Source: Acidimicrobiia bacterium
GTDB taxonomy: Bacteria; Actinomycetota; Acidimicrobiia; IMCC26256; PALSA-610
DNA: 64,000 nt
NCBI GenBank assembly: GCA_026002935.1
Contig: BPGH01000001.1
Location: forward strand, 90,814-154,813
Direction of reading: 5' to 3'
Notes under the pieces: model-generated
Told to the model about the DNA's origin: nothing
Databases searched by the model: none
The model's input: only the letters and a program-made list of their open reading frames with translations
Shown: positions 1 through 11,865 of the stretch, in pieces
How positions within the stretch are numbered: the stretch's first letter is position 1
How the letters are laid out: each line of letters begins with the position of its first letter
Made by a program: the position numbers and the translations under genes

Positions 1-2
1 CA

Positions 3-1142
3 CGCCCCGAGGTGCAGGAGTTCGCCCGCGGCGTCGAGTCGTCCGTCGTCCACTACGGCGACATCACGATGACGTTCCTCAACAACTGGTTCCGCAACGA
101 CGTCCGCGGCACCTCGTTGACGTACGTGTCGGCCGTCGCGGTCGAGGAGAAGTCGGTGATCGACTACAACAAGGGCGATCCCGACGGCGTGCTCGCGCCG
201 GGCGAGGAACCACGCGAACCGCGCGTCCCGCTCGTGGCGGTCTACCCGAAGGAGGGCACGCTCTACAGCGACAACCCGTTCATCGTCCTCGACGCGCCGT
301 GGGTCGACGACACCGAACGGGAGGGCGCCCGCGCCTTCGCGGAGTTCGTGCAGCGGCCCGCCGCGCAGCAGCGGGTCCTCGAGTTCGGGTTCCGGCCCGC
401 CAACCCCGAGGTCGCCATCGGCGAACCGATCAGCGCACGCTGGGGCGTCGATCCCGGCCAGCCGGAGACGCTGCTCGAGGTGCCCGAGCCGGAGGTGCTC
501 ACCGCGCTCCTCGACCGGTGGGCGCAGGACCGCAAGCGCGCCCGGGTGATGCTGCTGCTCGACGTGTCCGGTTCGATGGGGGACCCCGCCGACCCCGACG
601 GCGACCCGGTCCCCACGAAGCTCGACCTCGCCAAGGAGGCGGTCGTCGATGCGCTCGACGAGTTCGCACCCGACGACCGGGTCGGTCTGCGCGTCTTCAC
701 GACGGAGCTGACCGGCGGCGAGCGGCCCGAATGGCTCGACCTGGTGCCCGTCGGTGACCTCGCGGGCAACCGGGAGCGGATCGTGCGGGCCGTCAACGAC
801 CTCGTGCCGCGCAACGGCACCCCGCTGTACACCGCGACCGGCGACGCGTTCGACGACATGGTCGAGGGCTTCGACGAGCAGCGGATCAACGCGATCGTGC
901 TGCTGACCGACGGCCGCAACGAGGACGTGAACGAGGACCTCGAAGGCCTCGTCTCCCGCCTGCGCTCCCGCTCGGAGGGTGAGTCGTCCACACCGGTACG
1001 GGTGTTCGCGATCGCGTACGGCGGCGACGCCGACCTCGAGACGCTGCGGCGGATCGCGGAGGCCACCAACGCCCAGGTGTACGACGCGTCCGACGCGACG
1101 ACGATCTCGAAGGTGTTCACCGCCGTCGTGAGCAACTTCTGA
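3..1142 (+). CDS. Substrate-binding (PBP-like) plus VWA domain protein, 5' truncated by window edge
   Basis: Frame open to the window edge (track start at 12 is arbitrary); MIDAS motif DVSGSMG, VWA core ending YDASDATTISKVFTAVVSNF. Confidence 0.8.
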   Translation, partial: RPEVQEFARGVESSVVHYGDITMTFLNNWFRNDVRGTSLTYVSAVAVEEKSVIDYNKGDPDGVLAPGEEPREPRVPLVAVYPKEGTLYSDNPFIVLDAPWVDDTEREGARAFAEFVQRPAAQQRVLEFGFRPANPEVAIGEPISARWGVDPGQPETLLEVPEPEVLTALLDRWAQDRKRARVMLLLDVSGSMGDPADPDGDPVPTKLDLAKEAVVDALDEFAPDDRVGLRVFTTELTGGERPEWLDLVPVGDLAGNRERIVRAVNDLVPRNGTPLYTATGDAFDDMVEGFDEQRINAIVLLTDGRNEDVNEDLEGLVSRLRSRSEGESSTPVRVFAIAYGGDADLETLRRIAEATNAQVYDASDATTISKVFTAVVSNF

Positions 1143-1146
1143 GCCG

Positions 1147-1902
1147 ATGGCGCTCGAGCGGCTCCCCCCGCACCTGCGGTCGCGGCGCACGGCCGAGGCG
1201 ATCACGGCGCCGGCGGCGGTCCTCGCGGCCGGGGTGGGCACGTCGGTCGCGATCCTCGCGGGCGCGCCGCTGGCCGGGATCGTGCTCGCCGGCGCGCTCG
1301 CCTGGGGCGCCGTCGTGGCCCTGCGGCTGCCGCGGCGGCCGCGACCGCTGCGCGGCATCGACCCGAAGACGCTGTCGGACCCGTGGCGTCGCTACGTGCA
1401 CGAGGCGCTCGGCGCCCGCCGCCGGTTCGACGAGGTCGTGCGCGCCGCGCGCAGTGGGCCGGTGCGGGACCGGCTCGCCGAGATCGGTACGCGGGTCGAC
1501 GCCGCGGTGCAGGAGTGCTGGCGGGTCGCGCGCCACGGCGACGCGCTCGACGACGGCATCCGCTCACTCGACCTCGCCGCGGTCGCCCGCCGTCTCGAGA
1601 CCGTGCGGGGCACCCGTCCCGATTCGCCGGGCGCAGCCGAGTCGTGGGACCGGACCGTCGAGGCACTGGAGGCGCAGCTGGCGTCCGGCCGGCGGCTCGT
1701 CGCCGTCGCCGACGACGCCCGCCGGCGGCTCGAGGTGCTCGACGCGCGGCTCGACGAGGCCGTCGCGCGGGCCGTCGAGCTCTCGCTGCGGGCCGGCGAC
1801 GCGTCGGAGCTGCACGGCCTCGGTGCCGACGTCGACCAGCTCGTCGGCGACATGGAGGCGCTGCGCCAGGGGCTGGAGGAGGTCCGCAGCGCCCAGGCGT
1901 GA
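1147..1902 (+). CDS. Hypothetical protein with N-terminal hydrophobic segment and helical C-terminal region
   Basis: ORF starts 4 nt after the VWA gene; hydrophobic TAPAAVLAAGVGTSVAILAGAPLAGIVLAGALAWGAVVAL then Arg/Glu/Ala-rich helices. Confidence 0.7.
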   Translation: MALERLPPHLRSRRTAEAITAPAAVLAAGVGTSVAILAGAPLAGIVLAGALAWGAVVALRLPRRPRPLRGIDPKTLSDPWRRYVHEALGARRRFDEVVRAARSGPVRDRLAEIGTRVDAAVQECWRVARHGDALDDGIRSLDLAAVARRLETVRGTRPDSPGAAESWDRTVEALEAQLASGRRLVAVADDARRRLEVLDARLDEAVARAVELSLRAGDASELHGLGADVDQLVGDMEALRQGLEEVRSAQA

Positions 1903-1937
1903 CCCGGCCCGCCGGGGAACCCGTGCGCCCCACCACG

Positions 1938-1943
1938 TAGGCT
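1938..1943 (+). promoter_or_regulatory. Putative -10 box TAGGCT of pspA, 7 nt before ATG (leaderless)
   Basis: TANNNT hexamer with 7-nt spacing to the start codon. Confidence 0.4.
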
Positions 1944-1950
1944 GCGCGCC

Positions 1951-2763
1951 ATGCTGAAGCTCCTGCGCCGCTGGTGGAAGTACATGACCGCCCGCCTCAC
2001 GGGGAGGTTCGAGGAGGCCGCGGACCCGAAGGTCCAGCTCGAGCAGGCGATCATGGAGGCGCAGGAGCAGCACCGCCGGCTCACCGAGCAGGCCGCCAAC
2101 GTGATCGCGCACCAGAAGCAGACGCAGATGCGCCTGGAGCGCGCGCAGGAGGAGCTCGAGAAGGTCACGGCGAACGCGCGACAGGCGCTCCTGCTCACGG
2201 ACGAGGCCGCCCAGAAGGGCGACACCACGAAGGCGCTCGAGTACCAGCAGGCGGCCGAGGCGTTCGCGAACCGGCTCATCGCGCTCGAACGCGAGGTCGA
2301 GGACCTCAAGGCCCTGCTGCTCGAGGCGACCCGCAACGCCGACAACGCGAAGTCGGCGGTGCAGAAGAACTCCTCTGCGCTCCAGAAGAAGCTGAGCGAG
2401 CGCCAGCGCCTGCTCTCGCAGCTCGACCAGGCGAAGATGCAGGAGCAGATGAACAAGGCGATGGCGCAGCTCTCCGAGACGATCGGGGAGGACGTCCCGA
2501 CGTTCGAGGAGATCCGCGAGAAGATCGAGGCGCGCACCGCGCGCGCGCAGGGCGCCGCGGAGCTGCAGGGCGCGTCGGTCGAGTCGCGGATGCTCGAGGT
2601 CGAGCAGGCGCAGATCAACGCCGAGGCCCAGGCCCGGCTGTCGGAGCTGCGCACGCAGCTCGGGCTCCCCGCCCCTGGCGCCACGGCCGTCGCGCCCACC
2701 GATGACGCCGCGCCGGCGCCGCCGCGTCCCGCCGAGCAGCCGGCGCCGGGCGACCAGGCCTAG
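1951..2763 (+). CDS. pspA: PspA/IM30 family protein (ESCRT-III-like)
   Basis: MLKLLRRWWKYMTARLTGRFEEAADPKVQLEQAIMEAQEQHRRLTEQAANVIAHQKQ, long coiled coil. Confidence 0.85.
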   Translation: MLKLLRRWWKYMTARLTGRFEEAADPKVQLEQAIMEAQEQHRRLTEQAANVIAHQKQTQMRLERAQEELEKVTANARQALLLTDEAAQKGDTTKALEYQQAAEAFANRLIALEREVEDLKALLLEATRNADNAKSAVQKNSSALQKKLSERQRLLSQLDQAKMQEQMNKAMAQLSETIGEDVPTFEEIREKIEARTARAQGAAELQGASVESRMLEVEQAQINAEAQARLSELRTQLGLPAPGATAVAPTDDAAPAPPRPAEQPAPGDQA

Positions 2764-3695
2764 ACGGCCGCCGCGTCGGCGCCCGCGCGGTACAGGTCGG
2801 GCTCCAGGAACACGATCCGCGCCGCGGGCACCGCGGCGCGGATGCTCGCCTCGACGCGGTCGACCTCCTCGGCGAGCTGCTCGACCGTGAGGTCGCGGTC
2901 GAACTCGAGCTTGGCGGCGACGACGATCTCGTCGGGGCCGATGTGCTCGGTGCGCAGGTGGATCACCCTCGTGACGCGGGCGTGACCGCCGATCGCGGCG
3001 CGGATCCGCGCCACGTCCTCCGGGGAGGCCGCCTCGCCGAGCAGCAGGCTCGCCATCTCGAACGCGAGGAAGACCGCGATCACGACGAGCAGGACGCCGA
3101 TGCCGAGGCTGCCCGCCGCGTCCCAGCGGGGTTCGCCGGTGATCTCGGCCATGGTCACGCCGACCAGCGCGATGACGAGGCCGAACTGGGCGCCGAAGTC
3201 CTCCAGCAGCACCACCGGCAGCTCCGGCGACTTCGACCGCCGGATCCACGCCAGCCAGGGCTGCCCCTTGCGGACCTTGTTCGCCTCCACGATCGCGGTA
3301 CGGAACGACCAGGCCTCGACGACGATCGCGAACACCAGCAGGCCGATCGCGAGCCGGACGTTCTGCAGCTCGTGCGGGTGCCGCAGCTTCTCGACGCCCT
3401 CGTAGATCGCGAAGAGGCCGCCCAGGCTGAACAGGACGAGGGCGACGATGAACGCCCAGAAGTAGCGGCGGTTGCCGTACCCGAACGGGTGCTCCTCGTC
3501 GGCCGGCCGCCTCGCCGCGCGGCCTCCGTACAGCAGGAGGCCCTGGTTGCCGGCGTCGGCGACGGAGTGGATCGACTCCGCGAGCAGCGACGCCGCGCCG
3601 GTGATCAGGAACACCACGAACTTGCTCACCGCGATCAGCGAGTTCGCGATCAGCGCCGCGACGACCGCCTTCGTCCCACCCTCGTGTCCGGCCAC
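2760..3695 (-). CDS. Cation diffusion facilitator family transporter
   Basis: LLAESIHSVADAGNQGLLLYG, EEHPFGYGNRRYFWAFIVAL motifs; GTG start. Confidence 0.85.
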   Translation of the reverse strand: MAGHEGGTKAVVAALIANSLIAVSKFVVFLITGAASLLAESIHSVADAGNQGLLLYGGRAARRPADEEHPFGYGNRRYFWAFIVALVLFSLGGLFAIYEGVEKLRHPHELQNVRLAIGLLVFAIVVEAWSFRTAIVEANKVRKGQPWLAWIRRSKSPELPVVLLEDFGAQFGLVIALVGVTMAEITGEPRWDAAGSLGIGVLLVVIAVFLAFEMASLLLGEAASPEDVARIRAAIGGHARVTRVIHLRTEHIGPDEIVVAAKLEFDRDLTVEQLAEEVDRVEASIRAAVPAARIVFLEPDLYRAGADAAAV

Positions 3696-3705
3696 GGGCG
3701 CGACG

Positions 3706-5094
3706 CTAGGGCATCCCGCCGCGCGTCATCGCGATCACGTCGAGGGCCCGGTCGAGCTCCTCGTCGCTCATCAGCCCCCGCTCGCGCACGATCTCGCGGA
3801 TCGGCCGGCCGGTGCGGGCCGACTCCTTCACGACCTCGGCGGCGGCGTCGTAACCGAGGTACGGGTTGAGCGCGGTGCCGACCGACGGCGACGCCTCCGC
3901 GTACCGGCGGCAGCGCTCGACGTCCGCCTCGACGCCGTCGACGCACCTGCGCGCGAACACGGTGCAGGCGCTCGTCAGCAGCCGGACCGACTCGAGCAGG
4001 TTGCGCGCGATCACGGGAACGTAGGTGTTCAGCTCGAAGCTCCCCTGCGACCCTGCGAACGCGACCGCGGCGTCGTTGCCGTAGACCTGCACCGCGACCT
4101 GCGTCACGACCTCGGGGATGACCGGGTTGACCTTGCCGGGCATGATCGAGGAGCCGGGCTGGAGATCGGGCAGCCGGATCTCGGCCAGGCCCGCGCGGGG
4201 ACCGCTCGCCATCCAGCGCAGGTCGTTCGCGATCTTCGTCAGGGACGCGGCGAGCACCCGGAGCTGCCCGCTGCACTCGACGAGCGCGTCGCGTGCGCCC
4301 TGCGCCGCGAAGTGGTCACGCGCCTCGACGAGGGGCAGCCCGGTCCGCTCCGCGAGCCGGGCGACGACCTGGCGGGCGAACCGCCGCGGGGCGTTGACGC
4401 CCGTGCCCACCGCGGTGCCGCCGAGCGGCAGGACGCAGACGCGCGGCAGCGTGTCGCGCAGCCGCGCGATCCCTTCCTCGACCTGGGTCGCGTACCCCCC
4501 GAACTCCTGGCCGAGCGTGACCGGCGTCGCGTCCATCAGGTGCGTGCGTCCGGCCTTCACGACCTGCGCGAAGGCGCGCTGCTTGCGCCGCAGCGACCGG
4601 GCGAGCACCTCGGCCGCCGGGACGAGGTCCTCGACGACCGCCTGGGCGACCGCGAGGTGCACGGCCGAGGGGAACACGTCGTTCGAGGACTGCGACGCGT
4701 TCACCTGGTCGTTCGGGTGCACCCGTTCACCGAGCCGCTCGGCGGCGAGGTTCGCGATCACCTCGTTCGCGTTCATGTTCGACGACGTACCCGAGCCGGT
4801 CTGGAACACGTCGACCGGGAATTGGTCGCCGTGGGCGCCCGACGCCACCTCCTCGGCCGCCGCCGCGATCGCCTCGCCGACGCGCCGGTCGACTGCCGTG
4901 ACCTCGCGCAGCCGGGCGTTGACCCGCGCGGCCTCGGCCTTGATCAACGCGAGCGCCCGCACGAGCCGCGGCTCGAGCCGGACCCCCGAGATCGGGAAGT
5001 TCTCGAGGGCCCGCTGGGTCTGCGCACCCCAGCGCGCGCCGGCGGGAACCCGAACCTCCCCCATCGTGTCGCGCTCGACGCGCACCTCGGGCAT
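3706..5094 (-). CDS. fumC: Fumarate hydratase class II
   Basis: [15 protein letters not shown] signature, [15 protein letters not shown]. Confidence 0.95.
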   Translation of the reverse strand: MPEVRVERDTMGEVRVPAGARWGAQTQRALENFPISGVRLEPRLVRALALIKAEAARVNARLREVTAVDRRVGEAIAAAAEEVASGAHGDQFPVDVFQTGSGTSSNMNANEVIANLAAERLGERVHPNDQVNASQSSNDVFPSAVHLAVAQAVVEDLVPAAEVLARSLRRKQRAFAQVVKAGRTHLMDATPVTLGQEFGGYATQVEEGIARLRDTLPRVCVLPLGGTAVGTGVNAPRRFARQVVARLAERTGLPLVEARDHFAAQGARDALVECSGQLRVLAASLTKIANDLRWMASGPRAGLAEIRLPDLQPGSSIMPGKVNPVIPEVVTQVAVQVYGNDAAVAFAGSQGSFELNTYVPVIARNLLESVRLLTSACTVFARRCVDGVEADVERCRRYAEASPSVGTALNPYLGYDAAAEVVKESARTGRPIREIVRERGLMSDEELDRALDVIAMTRGGMP

Positions 5095-5155
5095 GGCATC
5101 CTCCTCGGTCGTCGGACGGCGCCGCCGGGCTTCGGGCGGCGCGCGCCGGGGCGTC

Positions 5156-5161
5156 TACCGT
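5156..5161 (+). promoter_or_regulatory. Putative -10 box TACCGT of class I fumarase gene, 7 nt before ATG
   Basis: TANNNT spaced 7 nt from ATG. Confidence 0.4.
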
Positions 5162-5168
5162 TGCCCCC

Positions 5169-6809
<1,641 letters not shown>

Positions 6810-6818
6810 CCGGGCCGG

Positions 6819-7304
6819 TCAGAGGGCGACGCCCTCGCGGGCGAGGAGCGCGCGCTTGAGCGCCACCGCGTCGCGGCCGCCGCCGTAGCCACCGATCCGG
6901 CCCCCCGACGCGACGACACGGTGGCAGGGGATCGCGAGGGGAAGCGGGTTGGAGGCCATGACGTTGCCCACCGCGCGTGCCGCGCCCGGCCGGCCGGCCA
7001 TCGCCGCCAGCTCCCCGTACGACACGGTCTCGCCCCAGCCGACCTCGCGCGCCAGCGTGTCGAGCACCCGGCGGCGGAAGCCCCCGACACCGTCGAGGTC
7101 GAGCGGAAGGTCGAGCTCGTGGACGCGGCCGACGAGCCAGTCGTCGAGCCGGGCCGAGACCCACGGGTCGGGATCGTCCGGCCGCCCCACCGGCGGCGCC
7201 GGGTCACCCGGCAGGCGGATCGCCCGCACCCCGCGGGGCGAGGTCACGACGGTGACCGGGCCGTAGCCGGTCGCCTGCACCCACCACCGTGCCGTGCCGC
7301 CCAC
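6819..7304 (-). CDS. ogt: Methylated-DNA--[protein]-cysteine S-methyltransferase
   Basis: NPLPLAIPCHRVVASGGRIGGYGGG active-site motif. Confidence 0.93.
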   Translation of the reverse strand: MGGTARWWVQATGYGPVTVVTSPRGVRAIRLPGDPAPPVGRPDDPDPWVSARLDDWLVGRVHELDLPLDLDGVGGFRRRVLDTLAREVGWGETVSYGELAAMAGRPGAARAVGNVMASNPLPLAIPCHRVVASGGRIGGYGGGRDAVALKRALLAREGVAL

Positions 7305-7399
7305 GCGCCGACCTCCCGGGCCCCGGTACCGCCACCCACGCTACGCCGCCCGGGGCGGCTGCGACGGCGCCGCCGGCCAGCGGGCCGCGGACCCGGCGG

Positions 7400-8386
7400 T
7401 CACCCGAGCAGGCCGAGCTCCTCGACGGCCGCGCGCTCCTCGGCCAGCTCGGCGACCGACGCGTCGATCCGCTCGCGCGAGAACGGGTCGAGGTCGAGGC
7501 CCTGGACGATCGACCAGGCGCCGCCCGCCGTGGTGACCGGGAACGACGAGATCAGGCCCTCGGGGACGCCGTAGGAGCCGTCGGAGCACACCGCCATCGA
7601 CACCCAGTCGTCGGGGGGTGACCCGTGCACCCAGTCGCGCACGTGGTCGATCGCGGCGTTCGCCGCCGACGCGGCCGAGGACGCGCCGCGCGCCTCGATG
7701 ATCGCCGCGCCGCGCTGCTGGACGGTCGGGATGTACGTCCGCTCGATCCACTCCTGGTCGACCAGCTCCGCCGCGGGCCTGCCGTCGACCCGCGCGTGGA
7801 ACACGTCCGGGTACTGGGTCGCCGAGTGGTTGCCCCAGATCGTCATGTGGGTGACCGACGTGACCGGCACGCCGCACTTCGCGGCGAGCTGCGCCTTGGC
7901 CCGGTTGTGGTCGAGGCGGGTCATCGCGCTGAACCGGTCGCGCGGGATCGACGGTGCGTTGTTCATCGCGATCAGGCAGTTGGTGTTGGCCGGGTTGCCG
8001 ACGACGAGGACCCGCACGCCGTCGGCGGCGCCGGCGGCGAGCGCCTTGCCCTGCGCGGTGAAGATCGCGCCGTTCGCCTCCAGCAGGTCCTTGCGCTCCA
8101 TGCCCTTCGTGCGCGGCCGCGACCCGACGAGCAGCGCGTAGTCGACCCCTTCGAAGGCGCGGTGCGCGTCGTCCGTCTGCACGACGCCGGCGAGCAGCGG
8201 GAAGGCGCAGTCGTCGAGCTCCATGACGACACCCCGCAGCGCGTCGAGCGCCGGGGTGATCTCGAGCAGGTGCAGGACGACGGGCTGGTCCCGGCCCAGA
8301 AGGTCGCCGTTGGCGATCCGGAACAGCAGGCTGTAGCCGATCTGACCGGCGGCGCCGGTCACCGCGACACGAACAGGTGGCTTCAC
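7400..8386 (-). CDS. mdh: Malate dehydrogenase
   Basis: [46 protein letters not shown]. Confidence 0.95.
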   Translation of the reverse strand: MKPPVRVAVTGAAGQIGYSLLFRIANGDLLGRDQPVVLHLLEITPALDALRGVVMELDDCAFPLLAGVVQTDDAHRAFEGVDYALLVGSRPRTKGMERKDLLEANGAIFTAQGKALAAGAADGVRVLVVGNPANTNCLIAMNNAPSIPRDRFSAMTRLDHNRAKAQLAAKCGVPVTSVTHMTIWGNHSATQYPDVFHARVDGRPAAELVDQEWIERTYIPTVQQRGAAIIEARGASSAASAANAAIDHVRDWVHGSPPDDWVSMAVCSDGSYGVPEGLISSFPVTTAGGAWSIVQGLDLDPFSRERIDASVAELAEERAAVEELGLLG

Positions 8387-8397
8387 GGCGCCAGACG

Positions 8398-9177
8398 CTA
8401 GCCCTCGGCGGCCGCGCCCTCCGAAGCGACACCGAGCAGGATCGCGCGCGCCTCGGTGAGCTCCGCGATGCGGGCGGCGGCCCGCGCCGCCACGCCGCCC
8501 GAGTCGGGGTGGGCGTCCCGCAGCAGGCGGCGGAACCGCCGGTTCACGTCGTCACGGACGATGCGCGCGCCGGCCCGCAACCCGAGCACCTCCATGGCCC
8601 AGCGCTGGTCGCCGGGCACGCCGACCCAGAGGTCCTCGGCGGGCGGGCGGCCGGGGCGGCGGGTACCGGGCGCCGCGAGCGGCGGCGCGACGGCCTCGCC
8701 GGCGTCGAGCACGCGCACGACGACGTCGGGCGCGAGCCCGCGCCAGCGGCCGGCGAGGACCTCACGGATCGTGCGGAGCGCGACCCCGCGGCCCGACGGC
8801 GGCAGCGACGCCGCGGCCAGGACGGCGCCGAGCACCTGGGGCACGGCGGCGCCGTGGGCGTCGAGCTCGACGACGACGGTCAGCCCCCCGAGCAGCACGC
8901 GGTGGCGCGAGCGGTCGAGGCCGTGGGTGTCGTGCTGGAGCCGGTGCCGCAACGCGATGCGCGGGATCGCGAGCCCGTGGCGGGCGTCGTGCACGATCCG
9001 CGCCAGCGGCTCGTGCTGCTCCTCGTCGAGCTCGCCGAGCCGCGACGCCACGACGGCGCCGAGCAGCGCGGCGCCGGGCGCCGGCCCCGCGGTCGGCAGG
9101 TACGCGCGGTCGAGCGCCACCCGTCTGGTCGGCATGTGCCGGCGCGTGTGGCGGACGATCAGCTCGGCGAGCAGCAC
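8398..9177 (-). CDS. Hypothetical protein with C-terminal J-domain-like segment
   Basis: [40 protein letters not shown] contains HPD. Confidence 0.6.
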   Translation of the reverse strand: MLLAELIVRHTRRHMPTRRVALDRAYLPTAGPAPGAALLGAVVASRLGELDEEQHEPLARIVHDARHGLAIPRIALRHRLQHDTHGLDRSRHRVLLGGLTVVVELDAHGAAVPQVLGAVLAAASLPPSGRGVALRTIREVLAGRWRGLAPDVVVRVLDAGEAVAPPLAAPGTRRPGRPPAEDLWVGVPGDQRWAMEVLGLRAGARIVRDDVNRRFRRLLRDAHPDSGGVAARAAARIAELTEARAILLGVASEGAAAEG

Positions 9178-9277
9178 CCGCTCGACCCTCCCGGGATGGA
9201 CGGCCCTGCCGTTCGTGTACGGCGCCGCCCATCGTCGCGGACGCCCGCCCGCCGGGCGAACCGGGCGGGTGGCCGCT

Positions 9278-9484
9278 TCAGCGGGCCGACGCGATCACCG
9301 CGAGCGTGACGACCCACGCGACGAGCAGCACCGCCGCGAGCGCGAGCATCGCCGAGCGGGTCAGCACCCGGGCGCCGGTCGCGGCGGGGCGGTGGAGCCC
9401 GCACGAGGGACAGCGCGCGGCGTCGGGCGCGACGGCGGTTCCGCACACGGCGCAGCGCGGCTCGGGCAGGGCCGGTGCGGTCAC
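9278..9484 (-). CDS. Small zinc-ribbon membrane protein (68 aa)
   Basis: [33 protein letters not shown]...TM helix; GTG at 9484 overlaps folD end. Confidence 0.7.
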   Translation of the reverse strand: MTAPALPEPRCAVCGTAVAPDAARCPSCGLHRPAATGARVLTRSAMLALAAVLLVAWVVTLAVIASAR

Positions 9485-10347
9485 GAGCCGGCCCCGGCCC
9501 GGCGCTCGGCCGCCTCGACCGCGTTGCGCAGCAGCATCGCCCGCGTCGTCGGGCCGACGCCGCCGAGCCGCGGCGTGATCCAACCCGCGACCTCGGCGCA
9601 GGCCTCGTCCACGTCGGGGACGAGGCGCCGGCCCTCCATCGTGAGCCCCGCGCTCACGAGCGCGGCGCCGGGCCGCACCATGTCGGGCGTGATGATCGAC
9701 GGGATCCCCGCGGCCGCGACGAGGATGTCGGCCTGGCGCGTGAACTCGGGCAGGAAGTTCGTTCGGGTGTGGCAGACGGTGACGGTCGCGTTCGCGTGCG
9801 GCTCCTTCAGCGACAGGAGGTTCGCGAGCGGCCGCCCGATCGTGAGGCCGCGCCCGACGATCACGACGTGGCGGCCCTCGATCGGCACGTCGTGGTGGGC
9901 GAGCAGCGCCTGGATGCCGAGCGGGGTGCACGGGCGGGGGGCGCGCACGCCCATCACGAGCTTGCCGAGGTTGACGGGATGGAGCCCGTCGGCGTCCTTC
10001 GCGGGGTCGACGGCGAGCAGCGCCTGCTCCTCGTCGAGGTGGCCGGGCAGCGGCATCTGCACGATGAAGCAGTCGACCTCGGGGTCGGCGTTGTAGTCGG
10101 CGATCAGGTCGAGCAGCTCGCGCTGCGTCACGTCCGCACCCAGCTCGGTGTGGCGCGACCGGATGCCGACCTCCGCGCAGTCCTCGCGCTTCAGCCGGAC
10201 GTACGCGTGGCTGTTGGGGTCGTCGCCCACGAGGATGGTGCCGAGCCCGGGGGTCACCCCCCTCGCCCGGAGGCCCTCGATGCGGGCGCGCAGCTCCACC
10301 TTCACCGCCGCGGCCAGCGCGTTGCCGTCGAGCAGGGTCGCGGCCAT
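9481..10347 (-). CDS. folD: Methylenetetrahydrofolate dehydrogenase/cyclohydrolase
   Basis: [16 protein letters not shown]...[39 protein letters not shown]. Confidence 0.95.
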   Translation of the reverse strand: MAATLLDGNALAAAVKVELRARIEGLRARGVTPGLGTILVGDDPNSHAYVRLKREDCAEVGIRSRHTELGADVTQRELLDLIADYNADPEVDCFIVQMPLPGHLDEEQALLAVDPAKDADGLHPVNLGKLVMGVRAPRPCTPLGIQALLAHHDVPIEGRHVVIVGRGLTIGRPLANLLSLKEPHANATVTVCHTRTNFLPEFTRQADILVAAAGIPSIITPDMVRPGAALVSAGLTMEGRRLVPDVDEACAEVAGWITPRLGGVGPTTRAMLLRNAVEAAERRAGAGS

Positions 10348-11865
10348 CAGTGGAGGAAGTGCCGCTCGCCGGTGAACACCATCGCGAGCCCCAGCTCGTC
10401 GGCCCGCTCGATCACCGCGTCGTCGCGCATCGCGCCCCCGGGTTGGATCACGGCCGCGACGCCCGCCGCGGCCGCGGCCTCGACGCCGTCGGGGAACGGG
10501 TAGAAGGCGTCGCTGGCGCAGGCGCCGCCGCGCGCCCGCCCGGCCGCCTTCTTCGCCGCGATCTCGCCCGCCTCGACCCGGTTCTGCTGGCCCGCGCCGA
10601 TCCCGACCGCCTGGCCGTCCTTCGCGAGCACGATCGCGTTCGACTTCACGTGGCCGCACACCCGCCAGGCGAACTCGAGGTCCGCCCACTGCCCGGGGGT
10701 GGGGGCTGGCCTTGGTGACGACGCGCCAGTCGTCGCGGGCGGAGACGAACGCGTGCGGTTCCTGCACGAGGAACCCCCCGGAGATCTGCCGGAGGTCGAG
10801 TGCCTCGCGGTCCGGCGGTGCGGCCTCCAGCAGGCGCGTGTTCTTGCGCTTGGCGCGCAGCACGTCGAGTGTGCCGTCGGCGTAGCCGTGCGCGATCACG
10901 ACGTCGGCCTGCGGACCGTCGGCCATGCGGGCCACCGTGTCGGCGTCGACGGCGCGGTTCAGCGCGACGATCCCGCCGAACGCCGAGCGCTCGTCGCACT
11001 CGAGCGCGCGCCGGTACGCGGTCGCGAGGTCGTCGGCGACGGCGACCCCGCACGGGTTGGCGTGCTTGACGATGACGCACGCCGGCCGCTCGCCGAGGTC
11101 GTGGGCGAGCCGCCAGGCCGCCTCGGTGTCGTAGAAGTTGAGGTACGACAGCGCGAGGCCGCCGTGCTGGCGCAGCGAGTCCCACCAGCTCCGGGTACCC
11201 CGCCGGCGGTAGCGGGCCGCGCGCTGGTGCGGGTTCTCCCCGTACCGCAACGCCTCGTCGGTGCGTTCGAGCGCGAGGATCAGGTGACGCGGGAGGAGGT
11301 CGTCGTCCTGGAGCCACTGCGTGATCGCGGCGTCGTAGGCCGCCGTGTGCGCGAACGCCTCGATCGCGAGGGTGCGCCGGGTCCGCGCCGACAGCGTGCC
11401 TCCCTGTTCCCGCAGTTCGGCGAGGAGCGGCTCGTACTGCGCGGGGCTGGTGACGACGGCGACCCACTCGTGGTTCTTCGCGGCCGCCCGCACCATCGCC
11501 GGACCGCCGATGTCGATCGTCTCGATCCCCGGGCGCTCCAGGAACGGGTAGAGGTTCGACACGACGAGGTCGAACGGTGCGATCCCGAACGCCTCGAGGT
11601 CGTCGAGGTGCGACTGTTGCGAGCGGTCCGCGAGGAGGCCGCCGTGGATCTTCGGGTGCAGCGTCTTGACCCGCCCGCCGAGGATCTCGGGAGCGCCCGT
11701 GACGTCCTCGACGCGGGTCACCGGCACCCCGGCCGCCTCGATCGCGGCCGCGGTGCTCGACGACGACACGAGCTCGACGCCCAGCGCGTGCAACCCGCGC
11801 GCGAGCTCGGCGAGCCCGGTCTTGTCGTGGACCGACACCAGCGCGCGCCTGACGGTGGTCCTCAT
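10347..11865 (-). CDS. purH: Bifunctional AICAR transformylase/IMP cyclohydrolase, interrupted by a single-base frameshift near 10695-10705
   Basis: [38 protein letters not shown]...[12 protein letters not shown] in one frame, then [28 protein letters not shown]...ERHFLH in another. Confidence 0.9.

Noticed and set aside
12-1142. GTG at 12 as the start of the VWA protein
   Set aside because: The frame is open to the window edge and a PBP-type domain is clearly truncated; the real start lies upstream.
1564-3249. 561-aa minus ORF overlapping the hypothetical gene and pspA
   Set aside because: Antisense to PspA, compositionally biased, no motifs.
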